Assembly: GCF_003258515.1 (NCBI RefSeq)
Contig: NZ_QGEH01000001.1
Span: forward strand, 496,001-560,000
Direction: 5' to 3'
DNA from: Marinobacter bohaiensis
GTDB taxonomy: Bacteria > Pseudomonadota > Gammaproteobacteria > Pseudomonadales > Oleiphilaceae
Length of the DNA: 64,000 nucleotides
A program made the position numbers and the translations under genes. This document shows positions 55,177 to 63,116 of this stretch, piece by piece (positions within the stretch are counted from its first letter, which is position 1; each line of letters starts with the position of its first letter). Under the pieces are notes generated by a model. That model did not search any database. It was not told the origin of the DNA and worked only from the letters and a program-made list of their open reading frames with translations.

Positions 55177-56706
55177 ATGTCCCAGAAAACCGCTTCCCAG
55201 CCCAACATCCTGTTTCTCATGGCCGACCAGATGGCGGCGCCGGTGCTGCCGATCTACGGCGATTCGCCGGTCAAGGTGCCGCACCTGCAGTCCCTCGCCG
55301 AGGGTGGCGTGGTGTTCGATTCCGCCTACTGCAACAGCCCGCTGTGCGCGCCGTCGCGCTTCGTGCTGATGACCGGTCAGCGGCCATCGCGGATCGGCGC
55401 TTTCGACAACGCCGCGGAGCTGCGCGCGGATATGCCCACCTATGCCCACTACCTGCGTGAGCTGGGCTACCGCACGGCCCTGTCCGGCAAGATGCACTTT
55501 TGCGGGCCGGACCAGTTGCACGGCTTCGAGGATCGCCTCACCAGCGATATCTACCCGGCGGATTTCGGCTGGGCGGTGAACTGGGACGGCGACGAGAGCC
55601 GTCCCACCTGGTACCACGACATGTCCTCGGTCCAGGAAGCGGGGCCCTGTGTGCGCAGCAACCAGCTGGATTTCGACGACGAAGTGGTGTTCCACGCCCA
55701 GCGTTACCTTTACAACCAGGCCCGCACCCGCGACGAGCGCCCATTCTGCCTGACCGTCTCCATGACCCATCCCCACGATCCCTATACCATCGGCGAGGAA
55801 TACTGGAACCGTTATTCGGACGACGAGATTCCCATGCCGTCGGTGCGTCTGGGCGATGCCGAGCGCGATCCCCATTCCAAACGTCTGCGGGCGTTGTACC
55901 AGGCCGATACCGCCGAGTTTTCCGAGCAGGACATCCGCCGCGCCCGGCGCGCCTATTTCGGCGCCATCAGCTACGTGGACGACCAGATCGGCAAGCTGAT
56001 CAACACCCTCAGGGAGACCGGTCTGGACGAGAACACCATCATCGTGTTCTCCGGCGATCACGGTGACATGCTTGGCGAGCGCGATCTCTGGTACAAGATG
56101 AGCTGGTTCGAGTGGTCGGCGCGGGTGCCTTTGATCGTGCACGCCCCAGAGCGTTTCAAACCCGGCCGGGTCAGCCAGAGCGTGTCCACCATGGATCTGC
56201 TGCCCACCTTCGTGGACATGGCGAGCGGCGGCGACTATGGGCAATATGCGGTGCCGTTGGACGGCCGCAGCCTCATGCCGCACCTGCAGCGTGAGGGCGG
56301 GCACGACGAGGTGACTGGCGAGTACATGGGCGAGGGTACCGTGGCGCCGTTGATGATGATCCGCCGCGGCGACTACAAATACGTGTGCTGCCCGAGCGAT
56401 CCGGACCAGTTGTTCGACCTGGCCCGTGACCCGCAGGAGCGGACCAATCTGGCCGATGATCCGGCCTACGCTGAGACCCTGCAATCCCTGCGCGCGGAAG
56501 CGGCGGAACGCTGGGACATGGACGCCATCCACCAGGATGTGCTGGAAAGCCAGCGTCGGCGCCGGCTGGTGGCCAGTGCCCTGAGCAAGGGACGGATCAC
56601 CCCCTGGGATCACCAGCCCTGGGTCGATGCCAGCGTCCAGTACATGCGCAACACCCTGGACCTGGGGGATCTGGAAGCCCGTTCGCGGTTTCCCCGGGTC
56701 AAATGA
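55177..56706 (+). CDS. betC: Choline-sulfatase
   Basis: 509 residues. Hydrolyses choline-O-sulfate to choline and sulfate, feeding glycine betaine synthesis and sulfur use. The sulfatase motif is CAPSR (Cys57), which must be oxidised to formylglycine; metal ligands in LFLMADQM and FSGDHGDMLGE; the C-terminus has the choline-sulfatase extension (DHQPWVDASVQYMRN). Cytosolic, no signal peptide. Followed by choX at about 125 bases. Confidence 0.93.
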   Translation: MSQKTASQPNILFLMADQMAAPVLPIYGDSPVKVPHLQSLAEGGVVFDSAYCNSPLCAPSRFVLMTGQRPSRIGAFDNAAELRADMPTYAHYLRELGYRTALSGKMHFCGPDQLHGFEDRLTSDIYPADFGWAVNWDGDESRPTWYHDMSSVQEAGPCVRSNQLDFDDEVVFHAQRYLYNQARTRDERPFCLTVSMTHPHDPYTIGEEYWNRYSDDEIPMPSVRLGDAERDPHSKRLRALYQADTAEFSEQDIRRARRAYFGAISYVDDQIGKLINTLRETGLDENTIIVFSGDHGDMLGERDLWYKMSWFEWSARVPLIVHAPERFKPGRVSQSVSTMDLLPTFVDMASGGDYGQYAVPLDGRSLMPHLQREGGHDEVTGEYMGEGTVAPLMMIRRGDYKYVCCPSDPDQLFDLARDPQERTNLADDPAYAETLQSLRAEAAERWDMDAIHQDVLESQRRRRLVASALSKGRITPWDHQPWVDASVQYMRNTLDLGDLEARSRFPRVK

Positions 56707-56831
56707 GGCAGGCCGGCCTCGCGCCGGATCGTGAGCGACACACGACCGGGAACGGCTCGGAATCGATAACGATACAGAACGGATAACGAGACAGACCTGA
56801 TAACGACACAGATAAAGGAGTCATGGGCACG

Positions 56832-57779
56832 ATGACCAATTCCCCGAAGCGACTGACCACATTCCTGCTGGCCGGCGTCTGCGCCGCAGCGACCTCCGCC
56901 CAGGCGGCGGTTCCCGAGCAATGCCGGACCGTGCAGTTCAGCGATCCCGGCTGGACCGACATCAACGTCACCAACGCCATTACCACCACGCTGCTGCAGG
57001 GGCTGGGCTACGACACCCAGGTGGACCTGCTGTCGGTGCCCATTGGCTTTAAATCCCTGAAGAGCGAGGACGTTGACGTGTTCCTGGGCAACTGGATGCC
57101 GGCCCAGGATAACTTCGCCAAGCAGTACGAGGGGGGCTACGAGAAAGTCCGGGCCAACCTGGAGGGGGCCAAGTTCACCCTGGCGGTACCGGCCTACGTC
57201 AAGGAACAGACCGGTGTCAGTAGCTTCGCCGACCTGGATGAACATGCCGAGGCCTTCGATCATCGCATCTACGGCATCGAACCCGGTGCGGCGGGCAACA
57301 ACCTGATCCAGAAGATGATCGACGAGGACGCCTATGGGCTGGGTGACTGGAAGCTGGTGGAATCCAGCGAGCAGGGCATGCTCAGCCAGGTCAGCCGCGC
57401 CGAGCGCCGCGACAAGCCGGTGGTGTTCCTGGCCTGGGAACCACACCCCATGAACCTGGGGCGCGATCTGGTGTATCTGTCCGGCGCCGATGATTACTTC
57501 GGCCCCAACTACGGCGGCGCCACCGTCTATACCCTGACCCGCAACGGTTACAGTGACGAGTGCGCCAACGTGGGCCAGTTGCTGGGCAACCTGCAGTTCA
57601 CCCTGGACATGGAGAGCGGCATCATGGGTGCCGTGCTCAATGACGGTGAGGACGCGGGCGACGCGGCCAGCGCCTACCTGAAATCCAACCCCGGGGTACT
57701 GACCGAATGGCTGGACGGTGTGACCACCGTCGATGGCCAGCCGGGGCTTCCGGCGGTACGCGATTCGCTGGGGTTATAA
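56832..57779 (+). CDS. choX: Choline ABC transporter periplasmic substrate-binding protein
   Basis: 315 residues from the ATG at 56832; an ATG at 56823 stands only two bases after AAAGGAG and is less likely. Signal peptide ending SAQA. OpuAC-type domain: CRTVQFSDPGWTDINVTNAI, VDVFLGNWMPAQDNF, YGIEPGAAGNN and VVFLAWEPHPMN, with the aromatic residues that box choline. Gene position after betC fits import of choline released elsewhere or of choline sulfate. The permease and ATPase (choW, choV) are not adjacent. Confidence 0.9.
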   Translation: MTNSPKRLTTFLLAGVCAAATSAQAAVPEQCRTVQFSDPGWTDINVTNAITTTLLQGLGYDTQVDLLSVPIGFKSLKSEDVDVFLGNWMPAQDNFAKQYEGGYEKVRANLEGAKFTLAVPAYVKEQTGVSSFADLDEHAEAFDHRIYGIEPGAAGNNLIQKMIDEDAYGLGDWKLVESSEQGMLSQVSRAERRDKPVVFLAWEPHPMNLGRDLVYLSGADDYFGPNYGGATVYTLTRNGYSDECANVGQLLGNLQFTLDMESGIMGAVLNDGEDAGDAASAYLKSNPGVLTEWLDGVTTVDGQPGLPAVRDSLGL

Positions 57780-57796
57780 ACGCCCGGTTGGGAAAG

Positions 57797-57818
57797 CGGG
57801 CCCCGCTATCGGGGCCCG
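57797..57818. terminator. GC-rich hairpin between choX and the convergent outer-membrane gene
   Basis: CGGGCCCCG and CGGGGCCCG form a perfect 9-bp stem with loop CTAT, 18 bases past the choX stop. No T-tract. Confidence 0.55.
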
Positions 57819-57838
57819 GCGTCGTGCAGGCGGATTGG

Positions 57839-58351
57839 CTAGAAATTAAAGCCGATACCGGCGCTGTAGGCCCAGGCGCCGTCGTCGAAGTTGTCGTCGG
57901 CGTCGCTGGCGCTATCGAAGAAGACCTGATACTCGGTCTGGAAGGTGATGAACGTCTTGGGTTTGACGTAGTACTTCACCCCCGCTTCCGGGCCGGCAAA
58001 GAACGTCTCGTCCACATCGTCCCCGTAGATCCCGCCGAAATTGGCGCCCACGAACGGCTGCCATTCATCAGCATCGAAATGGTAGTCGGCGAACAGCCGG
58101 GTGGCCCCGCTCCAGCTTGAGTTGTCCGACGTATCGGAGAAGCCGACGCTTTGACGCAGGCCCATGGCGGTGTTGTCGGTGAAGAATTGACCGAGGTCGA
58201 AGCTGAAGGCCGCGGTATTGTTGTCGAAGTCTGTATCGCTGGAACCGGAACCGGTCAGCGTAAACAGGCGGTCGCCGGTCTGCGGTTCGGCCAGCGCCAG
58301 GGTTGGCGCCAGACCCAGACACAAAACGACGATGGGAGTTTTCCACTGCAT
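57839..58351 (-). CDS. Outer-membrane beta-barrel protein
   Basis: 170 residues starting MQWKTPIVVLCLGLAPTLAL with signal peptidase site ALA-EP. The mature chain is small barrel-like, with alternating strands (RLFTLTGSGSS, AAFSFDLGQFFTDNTAMGLR, TRLFADYHFD, WQPFVGANFGGIYG, GVKYYVKPKTFITFQTEYQV) and ends GIGFNF with C-terminal Phe. GGAGG is 9 bases before the ATG. Family resembles OmpW/OprF-N-sized barrels in size only. A 17-bp palindrome lies 93 bases upstream. Confidence 0.82.
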   Translation of the reverse strand: MQWKTPIVVLCLGLAPTLALAEPQTGDRLFTLTGSGSSDTDFDNNTAAFSFDLGQFFTDNTAMGLRQSVGFSDTSDNSSWSGATRLFADYHFDADEWQPFVGANFGGIYGDDVDETFFAGPEAGVKYYVKPKTFITFQTEYQVFFDSASDADDNFDDGAWAYSAGIGFNF

Positions 58352-58788
58352 GGCGTTGTTCCTCCGGATGTTGGCGAGCGGCGATTCACCGCGTTGCGGC
58401 AACGTTTTCTCTCCCGGCGAACCGGGTACAACACCGTTGCTTTCCTACGCTGAGCGTAGGTCAGCCTGGCGGGAATATTAATGTAACCTCCACAGCTGTA
58501 ATCCGCGCCGTTGCGCGTGTTGTGCCCTGGCGTGCGCGTGTCCGGATACGGTCGGGTCAACCTGTCACGTTTTACGGATACGGCCGTGCTGTCGGGCCTG
58601 GCGTGAGGCGAGAGCGCCAAGTACGGGGAGTCTTGGGAAAAGTCGGTATCCGCCCAGGCGACCGATCGTGAAGATCCGTTGCCTGAGTGGACAGGTTGGC
58701 TCGATATGGGGCTGACGGAGATAACCGACTGTCACGTTTGGGGTGAGGGGCCGTTGTCGTTCTCGACGGTCGACCGGGTTACGAAAAT
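58352..58788. other. Non-coding stretch of 437 bases
   Basis: Between the outer-membrane gene and the next minus-strand gene. Apart from the palindrome at 58444-58460 and a TAATAT -10-like box (minus strand, 58475-58480), it has no ORF with coding character and no terminator that I can defend. Confidence 0.5.
58444..58460. promoter_or_regulatory. Palindromic operator candidate upstream of the outer-membrane gene
   Basis: CCTACGCTGAGCGTAGG has perfect 8-bp arms about a single central base. It lies 15 bases downstream of a TAATAT box on the minus strand, where a repressor would cover the transcription start. The cognate regulator is not known. Confidence 0.45.
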
Positions 58789-59589
58789 TTAATCCCCGCC
58801 CGTGCGGTCCCGGCGCTGTCCCGGTTGGGGCGCGCTTCGTCGCAGTCCCAGTTCGCAGGCGTACAGGATGTTGCCCAATCCCATCACCACGTTGGCGGTG
58901 TTGATCCGGGGTGGCGGCGCGTCCGGTTCGGGCTCGCTGTCCGCGCCCTGCAGGCGGCGCAACAGATCGCACAGGCTGATCAGCAGATCCAGGGCGCCGG
59001 TGGCCTGGGGCGGCTGGGCCATGGCGTCGCGCACGTAGTGCAGGGCACCCTCGACGATGGCCGCCTGGTGGCGCGTCAGGCCGTCGGTGGTCAGTGCCCG
59101 TAGCCCCTCGAAGCGCCGCTGCCGGTCCAGGCGGATGGCTTCCAGGCAGGTGTCCTCGGCGCTGGCCCCGGCGCGTGACAGCCCGGCCAGCCGTAGATCG
59201 ACCGAGCCGCCCGGGTGGTCGGCCGCGGAGCGCACCTGCTGGCGCGCCTCGGGCAGGAAACGGTTGATGGCCTGGCGTCTGGTGCGGGCCAGCTCCTCGC
59301 GGGCGGTCTCGTTGACCAGCAGGGTCAGCAACTGGGCGCACTGGACCAGGTCGGGCCAGAGTTCGGAATCCACCGCCTCGGGCCGCTCTGGCAGCAGGCG
59401 GGCGATGGAGCGGGCTTCGAAGTAGAGGCTGGTGACGTCGTGTTGGTCGAGACTGGCGTGGGCGATGACGTTGCGCAGACCGAGCCGCTCGATGTCCTGG
59501 ATCAGGCTGGGAAGCAGTAGCAGCAGGTAATGCCGGGCGCCGTGGGAGAGAACGCTATCGGAGCCGGATTCGCTGGAAAGGACCGCCAT
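58789..59589 (-). CDS. Unrecognised helical protein
   Basis: 266 residues from the ATG at 59589, which has GGAG 5 bases upstream. All-alpha composition with many Arg, Leu and Ala, no membrane helix or signal peptide. Visible segments: HGARHYLLLLLPSLIQDIER, SLYFEARSIARLLPERPEAV and a Pro/Glu-rich linker near 230 followed by NTANVVMGLGNILYACELGL. No catalytic motif seen. It is followed by 437 non-coding bases. Function not assigned. Confidence 0.65.
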   Translation of the reverse strand: MAVLSSESGSDSVLSHGARHYLLLLLPSLIQDIERLGLRNVIAHASLDQHDVTSLYFEARSIARLLPERPEAVDSELWPDLVQCAQLLTLLVNETAREELARTRRQAINRFLPEARQQVRSAADHPGGSVDLRLAGLSRAGASAEDTCLEAIRLDRQRRFEGLRALTTDGLTRHQAAIVEGALHYVRDAMAQPPQATGALDLLISLCDLLRRLQGADSEPEPDAPPPRINTANVVMGLGNILYACELGLRRSAPQPGQRRDRTGGD

Positions 59590-59656
59590 GGCAACTCCAT
59601 GAGTGATGGGCCTGCCTTTAACCATAGCAGGCAGGCCCTGGGGTTGCCGGGTCACC

Positions 59657-60355
59657 TCAGATGTCGTCTTCCAGTGTCGTCGCCGGAGCCTGGGCCTGGC
59701 GGGCGAAATCGTAGATGCGGAAAGCGAAGATGGTGTACAGCGAGCTGAGTACCGAGAAGGCCATGCTCAGGACGGTGCTGACCAGGGTATAGAGCGGCTC
59801 GTGTCCGATCACCAGTGAGCCGATGATGTAGTAGGGCGTGTAGATGGCCAGGGAGATGAGGGCGAAGCCGCCCAGCAGGATCCAGAAATAGCCGGCGGTT
59901 TGCCCCCAGCTGTTCTTCAGGGCGTCCAGGGGCTTGTCGCCATCGAGCAGCAGGTCGAACTCGGCGAAGGCGTACTTGATCGCCACAATGATGGCCGGAA
60001 TGACCATCAGGATCAGGCCGGCCACCACGGCGGCACCCAGGATTGCGCTGAGGACGGCGAAAGGCACCCAGTACTTCAGACCCAGTTGCCAGAGTGTCCG
60101 GGTGTCTTTCGGTTCGCCGTGGATAACGCCGTGGATGTAGAACACCACCGCCACCGCATAGACCGGGTAGGCCGCAAACGCGACGATCAGCGGCAGCGCC
60201 TGCTCCGACAGCACGAAGGTGTCGCTGGCCAGCATGCTGTTGTACAGGGCGTGGAACAGGTCGATGGGAATAACGATGGGCAGGATGATCAGCGCCAGCG
60301 CCACATAGTGACGCTTGAAGAACACCCAGGTGTCGTGCAGTGCGGTTTTCAGCAT
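59657..60355 (-). CDS. YciC/UPF0259-like integral membrane protein
   Basis: 232 residues started at MLKTALHDTWVFFKRHYVAL. Six hydrophobic segments (around 17-37, 50-75, 90-115, 135-155, 165-185, 190-215) with ILPIVIPIDLFHALYNSM and an amphipathic middle AFAEFDLLLDGDKPLDALKN. The last motif, small-residue-rich with D-DKP-DALK-S, is typical of YciC-type proteins. Role unknown. It follows the small gene at 60405 by 49 bases. Confidence 0.78.
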   Translation of the reverse strand: MLKTALHDTWVFFKRHYVALALIILPIVIPIDLFHALYNSMLASDTFVLSEQALPLIVAFAAYPVYAVAVVFYIHGVIHGEPKDTRTLWQLGLKYWVPFAVLSAILGAAVVAGLILMVIPAIIVAIKYAFAEFDLLLDGDKPLDALKNSWGQTAGYFWILLGGFALISLAIYTPYYIIGSLVIGHEPLYTLVSTVLSMAFSVLSSLYTIFAFRIYDFARQAQAPATTLEDDI

Positions 60356-60404
60356 GTCGTGCGGGTCCGTTGCGGTTGTCCGGTGTGCGCTATGGGTCTG
60401 TTCA

Positions 60405-60683
60405 CTACTTGTTGCCCCAGATGCGGGCCACCGCGGCATCGCTGCCGACCCAGCCCACCACCGCACAGACCAGGCTGACGCCGAAGAAGAACAGGATCGG
60501 GATCAGTGCCGCTGGCGAGCCGGCGAGAACCGCAAAGAACACCGAGCCCGCCGACAGGATGAAGAACAGCAGGCCCATCACCAGCAGGATCTTGCGGTGG
60601 GACGGCCGATAGTTGTGCGGTTGCTGGCCGTTGTCCATGGCGTTCAGCAGCGGCGAGAACAGCGCTCTTACCCGATCTTTCAT
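60405..60683 (-). CDS. Small membrane protein, two helices
   Basis: 92 residues. Polar N-terminus (1-30) then helices at about 31-50 (ILLVMGLLFFILSAGSVFF) and 57-80 (AALIPILFFFGVSLVCAVVG). It is immediately upstream of the YciC-like gene and in the same direction, so a two-gene operon is likely. No family recognised. Confidence 0.72.
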   Translation of the reverse strand: MKDRVRALFSPLLNAMDNGQQPHNYRPSHRKILLVMGLLFFILSAGSVFFAVLAGSPAALIPILFFFGVSLVCAVVGWVGSDAAVARIWGNK

Positions 60684-60741
60684 GACACCTTTTCCGGATT
60701 TCCTCGAATTTCCCTTAATGTCCCCTAATTGCCGTCATGGC

Positions 60742-61941
60742 TCAAGGCCGTTGTGCTCCACGCAGCGTCCGGATCACCTCGTAGCAGGCGCCCATGGTGT
60801 GGTAGTCGGTCTTGCCGGCGGGGCTCTTCTCGTCCGAGTAGGCGCGGTTGTCGCGTGTGAGGATCCGATACCAGGCGCCGTATTCATGGTCGATGAAGTG
60901 TGCCCAGGCGTAGGCCCAGATGCGCTCGTACCAGGCCCAGTAGGCGTCGTCACCGGTGGTTTCGGCCAGCAGCGCCGCCGCGGCGAAGGTTTCCGCCTGG
61001 ACCCAGAAGTACTTGTCGCCGTCGCACACCGAACCGTCCGGCGCGAAGCCGTAGACGATGCCGCCGTGAGCCTCGTCCCAGGACACCGCCAGGGCGCGAT
61101 CGAACAGCTCGCGGGCACGTTCCACCATCCACGCCTCGGGACGGTGGCGATGCAGAATCAGCAGCAGCTTGGACCACTCGGTCTGGTGGCCCGGCTGAAA
61201 GCCCCAGGGGCGGAACAGGTGGCGCGGGTCGTCGCGGTTGTAGTCCCAGTCGATGCGCCACTGGGCGTCGTAGTGCTCCCAGATCAGTCCGTCCCCCTGG
61301 GCGGCCTGGCGTTGGCAGATGTTGCGGGCCAGGGTATGGGCGCGGTCCAGGAAACGGGCCTCGCCGGTGGCCTCATAGGCGGCCAGCATGGCTTCGCAGG
61401 TGTGCATGTTGGCGTTCTGGCCGCGATAGGGTGAGAGGGTGGACCAGTCGGCGCTGGCTTCGTCGGCGTAGAGGCCGTCGTCCGGCAACCAGAAGCGCTT
61501 TTCCATCAGGTCATAGGCTTTGTCGATGCCGGCGCGGGCGTCCTCTATGCCGCACGCGTAGGCGGTGGCGTAGGCCAGCAGCACAAAGGCCATGCCGTAG
61601 CAGTGGCGGGTGCTGTCTTCCGGCCGATGGTGGTCGAGGGTCCACGCATAGCCCTGGTTTACCGGGTCCCAGTGTGCCTGCTCCAGATAAGCCAGACCGT
61701 GCCGCGCCCGCTCCAGGTAGGCCGGATTGTTAAAGAAGTGGCCGGCCATGGCGTAGTTGAAAACGAAGCGCGTCGAGCTGACCAGGTGGCGGTGGTGGCG
61801 GTTGTAGACCTGGCCGTCGTCGCGGAAATACTGGAAGAAGCCGCCGTCAGGATCCTGGCAGCGGTCTTCGTAGAAGGCGAGGGTGTCGCGGATGTGGTCG
61901 ATGAGAAAGTCGGCAGAGCGGAAATCGGGTGTTGGGGGCAT
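60742..61941 (-). CDS. AGE-family epimerase/isomerase, mannose isomerase-like
   Basis: 399 residues with the (alpha/alpha)6-barrel pattern of the N-acylglucosamine 2-epimerase family. Active-site His positions are visible in LVSSTRFVFNYAMAGHFF, HCYGMAFVLLAYATAY, PGHQTEWSKLLLIL and KTDYHTMGACYEVIRTLRG; an NANMHTCEAMLAAYEATGEA helix follows. The overall type is closer to bacterial mannose isomerase and YihS than to the mammalian epimerase; the substrate is not certain. AGGAAG is 8 bases before the ATG. Confidence 0.85.
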   Translation of the reverse strand: MPPTPDFRSADFLIDHIRDTLAFYEDRCQDPDGGFFQYFRDDGQVYNRHHRHLVSSTRFVFNYAMAGHFFNNPAYLERARHGLAYLEQAHWDPVNQGYAWTLDHHRPEDSTRHCYGMAFVLLAYATAYACGIEDARAGIDKAYDLMEKRFWLPDDGLYADEASADWSTLSPYRGQNANMHTCEAMLAAYEATGEARFLDRAHTLARNICQRQAAQGDGLIWEHYDAQWRIDWDYNRDDPRHLFRPWGFQPGHQTEWSKLLLILHRHRPEAWMVERARELFDRALAVSWDEAHGGIVYGFAPDGSVCDGDKYFWVQAETFAAAALLAETTGDDAYWAWYERIWAYAWAHFIDHEYGAWYRILTRDNRAYSDEKSPAGKTDYHTMGACYEVIRTLRGAQRP

Positions 61942-62086
61942 GCTGTGTGCTTCCTGGCGGTCTTTTTGTTGGTTTGCGTTGCGGACGGCGGAACGTCCAC
62001 AGCCATGGTAACGGATGATGGCCGGGCACGGGGCCGGCCTTTGACTCAGGTCAGCTATCGTGCCGGCCCATCGGGCACCCGGTCGC

Positions 62087-63010
62087 TCAGACCAGGTGGT
62101 GCTCGGCGAAGTAGCGGCTGGCGAAATCGACGAACGCCCGCAGTTTCGGGGCGGTATGCCGGGACCGGGGGTATTGCAGGTTGACGCTGCCCTGGTAGCG
62201 GCCTTCCACGTTCCAGTCCTCCAGCACCGTCACCACTGTGCCCTTGCGCAGTTGGGTGTTGACCGTGAACTCCGGGAAGATGCCGATGCCGAAGCCGTTG
62301 AGCACGGCGTCCATGCGGATCTCCGTGTGGTTGACGATGTAGCGGCCGCGGGTTTCCACGGTCACGGTTTCGTCGCCCTGGCTGAACGTCCAGACGTTGT
62401 CGTTGACGGTTTCCCCCAGGGCCAGGCATTCGAAGCGCTCCAGGTCGGCGGGATGCTCCGGCACGCCGTGCTCGGCGAGGTACTCCGGTGTGGCGCACAG
62501 CAACGAACGCACGTAGCCCAGCCGCGCCGCCACCAACCCCTCAATGGGGGAGTCGGTGATGGTGACCACGGCGTCCACGTCATCGTAATGGGGGTCCAGG
62601 GTGCGGTCGGTCACGACCAGTTGCACCTCCACGTCCGGGTATTCGCGCAGGAACGGCGGCACGCAATGGCGCAGTACCTGGGCGCAGAAGGCCTTGGGCA
62701 CGCCTATCTTGAGCCGGCCGTGGGGCACGCCGTGGGCCTGCTCGGCGATGTCCAGCACGTCGTGGGCGGAATCCAGCACCGCCTTGCAGTGATCGAACAC
62801 CTTTTCGCCGGTGGCGTTCAGGCGCAGGCTGCGGGTGGAGCGCTCCAGCAGCTTGAGCTGCAGCGCATCCTCCAGCCGGGTGACCTGACGGCTGACCGCC
62901 GATGGCGTGGAGCCCAGCTTCTGGGCGGCGGAAGTGAAGGACCCGGTTTCCACCACCGTCACGAACACCACCACGTCCTGCATGATCGACATCACTCGAT
63001 TTGCACTCAC
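62087..63010 (-). CDS. LysR-type transcriptional regulator
   Basis: 307 residues from the GTG at 63010, which has AAAGGAG 9 bases upstream; ATG at 62992 is possible. HTH at the N-terminus (VVFVTVVETGSFTSAAQKLG, STPSAVSRQVTRLEDAL), then a normal effector domain. It is divergent from the ArgG-like gene across 106 bases and so probably controls it. Family members most like it act in the CrgA/PtxR-like branch, but the effector is unknown. Confidence 0.88.
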   Translation of the reverse strand: MSANRVMSIMQDVVVFVTVVETGSFTSAAQKLGSTPSAVSRQVTRLEDALQLKLLERSTRSLRLNATGEKVFDHCKAVLDSAHDVLDIAEQAHGVPHGRLKIGVPKAFCAQVLRHCVPPFLREYPDVEVQLVVTDRTLDPHYDDVDAVVTITDSPIEGLVAARLGYVRSLLCATPEYLAEHGVPEHPADLERFECLALGETVNDNVWTFSQGDETVTVETRGRYIVNHTEIRMDAVLNGFGIGIFPEFTVNTQLRKGTVVTVLEDWNVEGRYQGSVNLQYPRSRHTAPKLRAFVDFASRYFAEHHLV

Positions 63011-63116
63011 TGCGCACAACTCCTTTACCGCGATCCGGGCTAATCCGCGCCCACCCCGTTAGTTAGCATACAAGTATCCAATAACACCATGAAATTCATA
63101 CGGGGATGTATCACCG

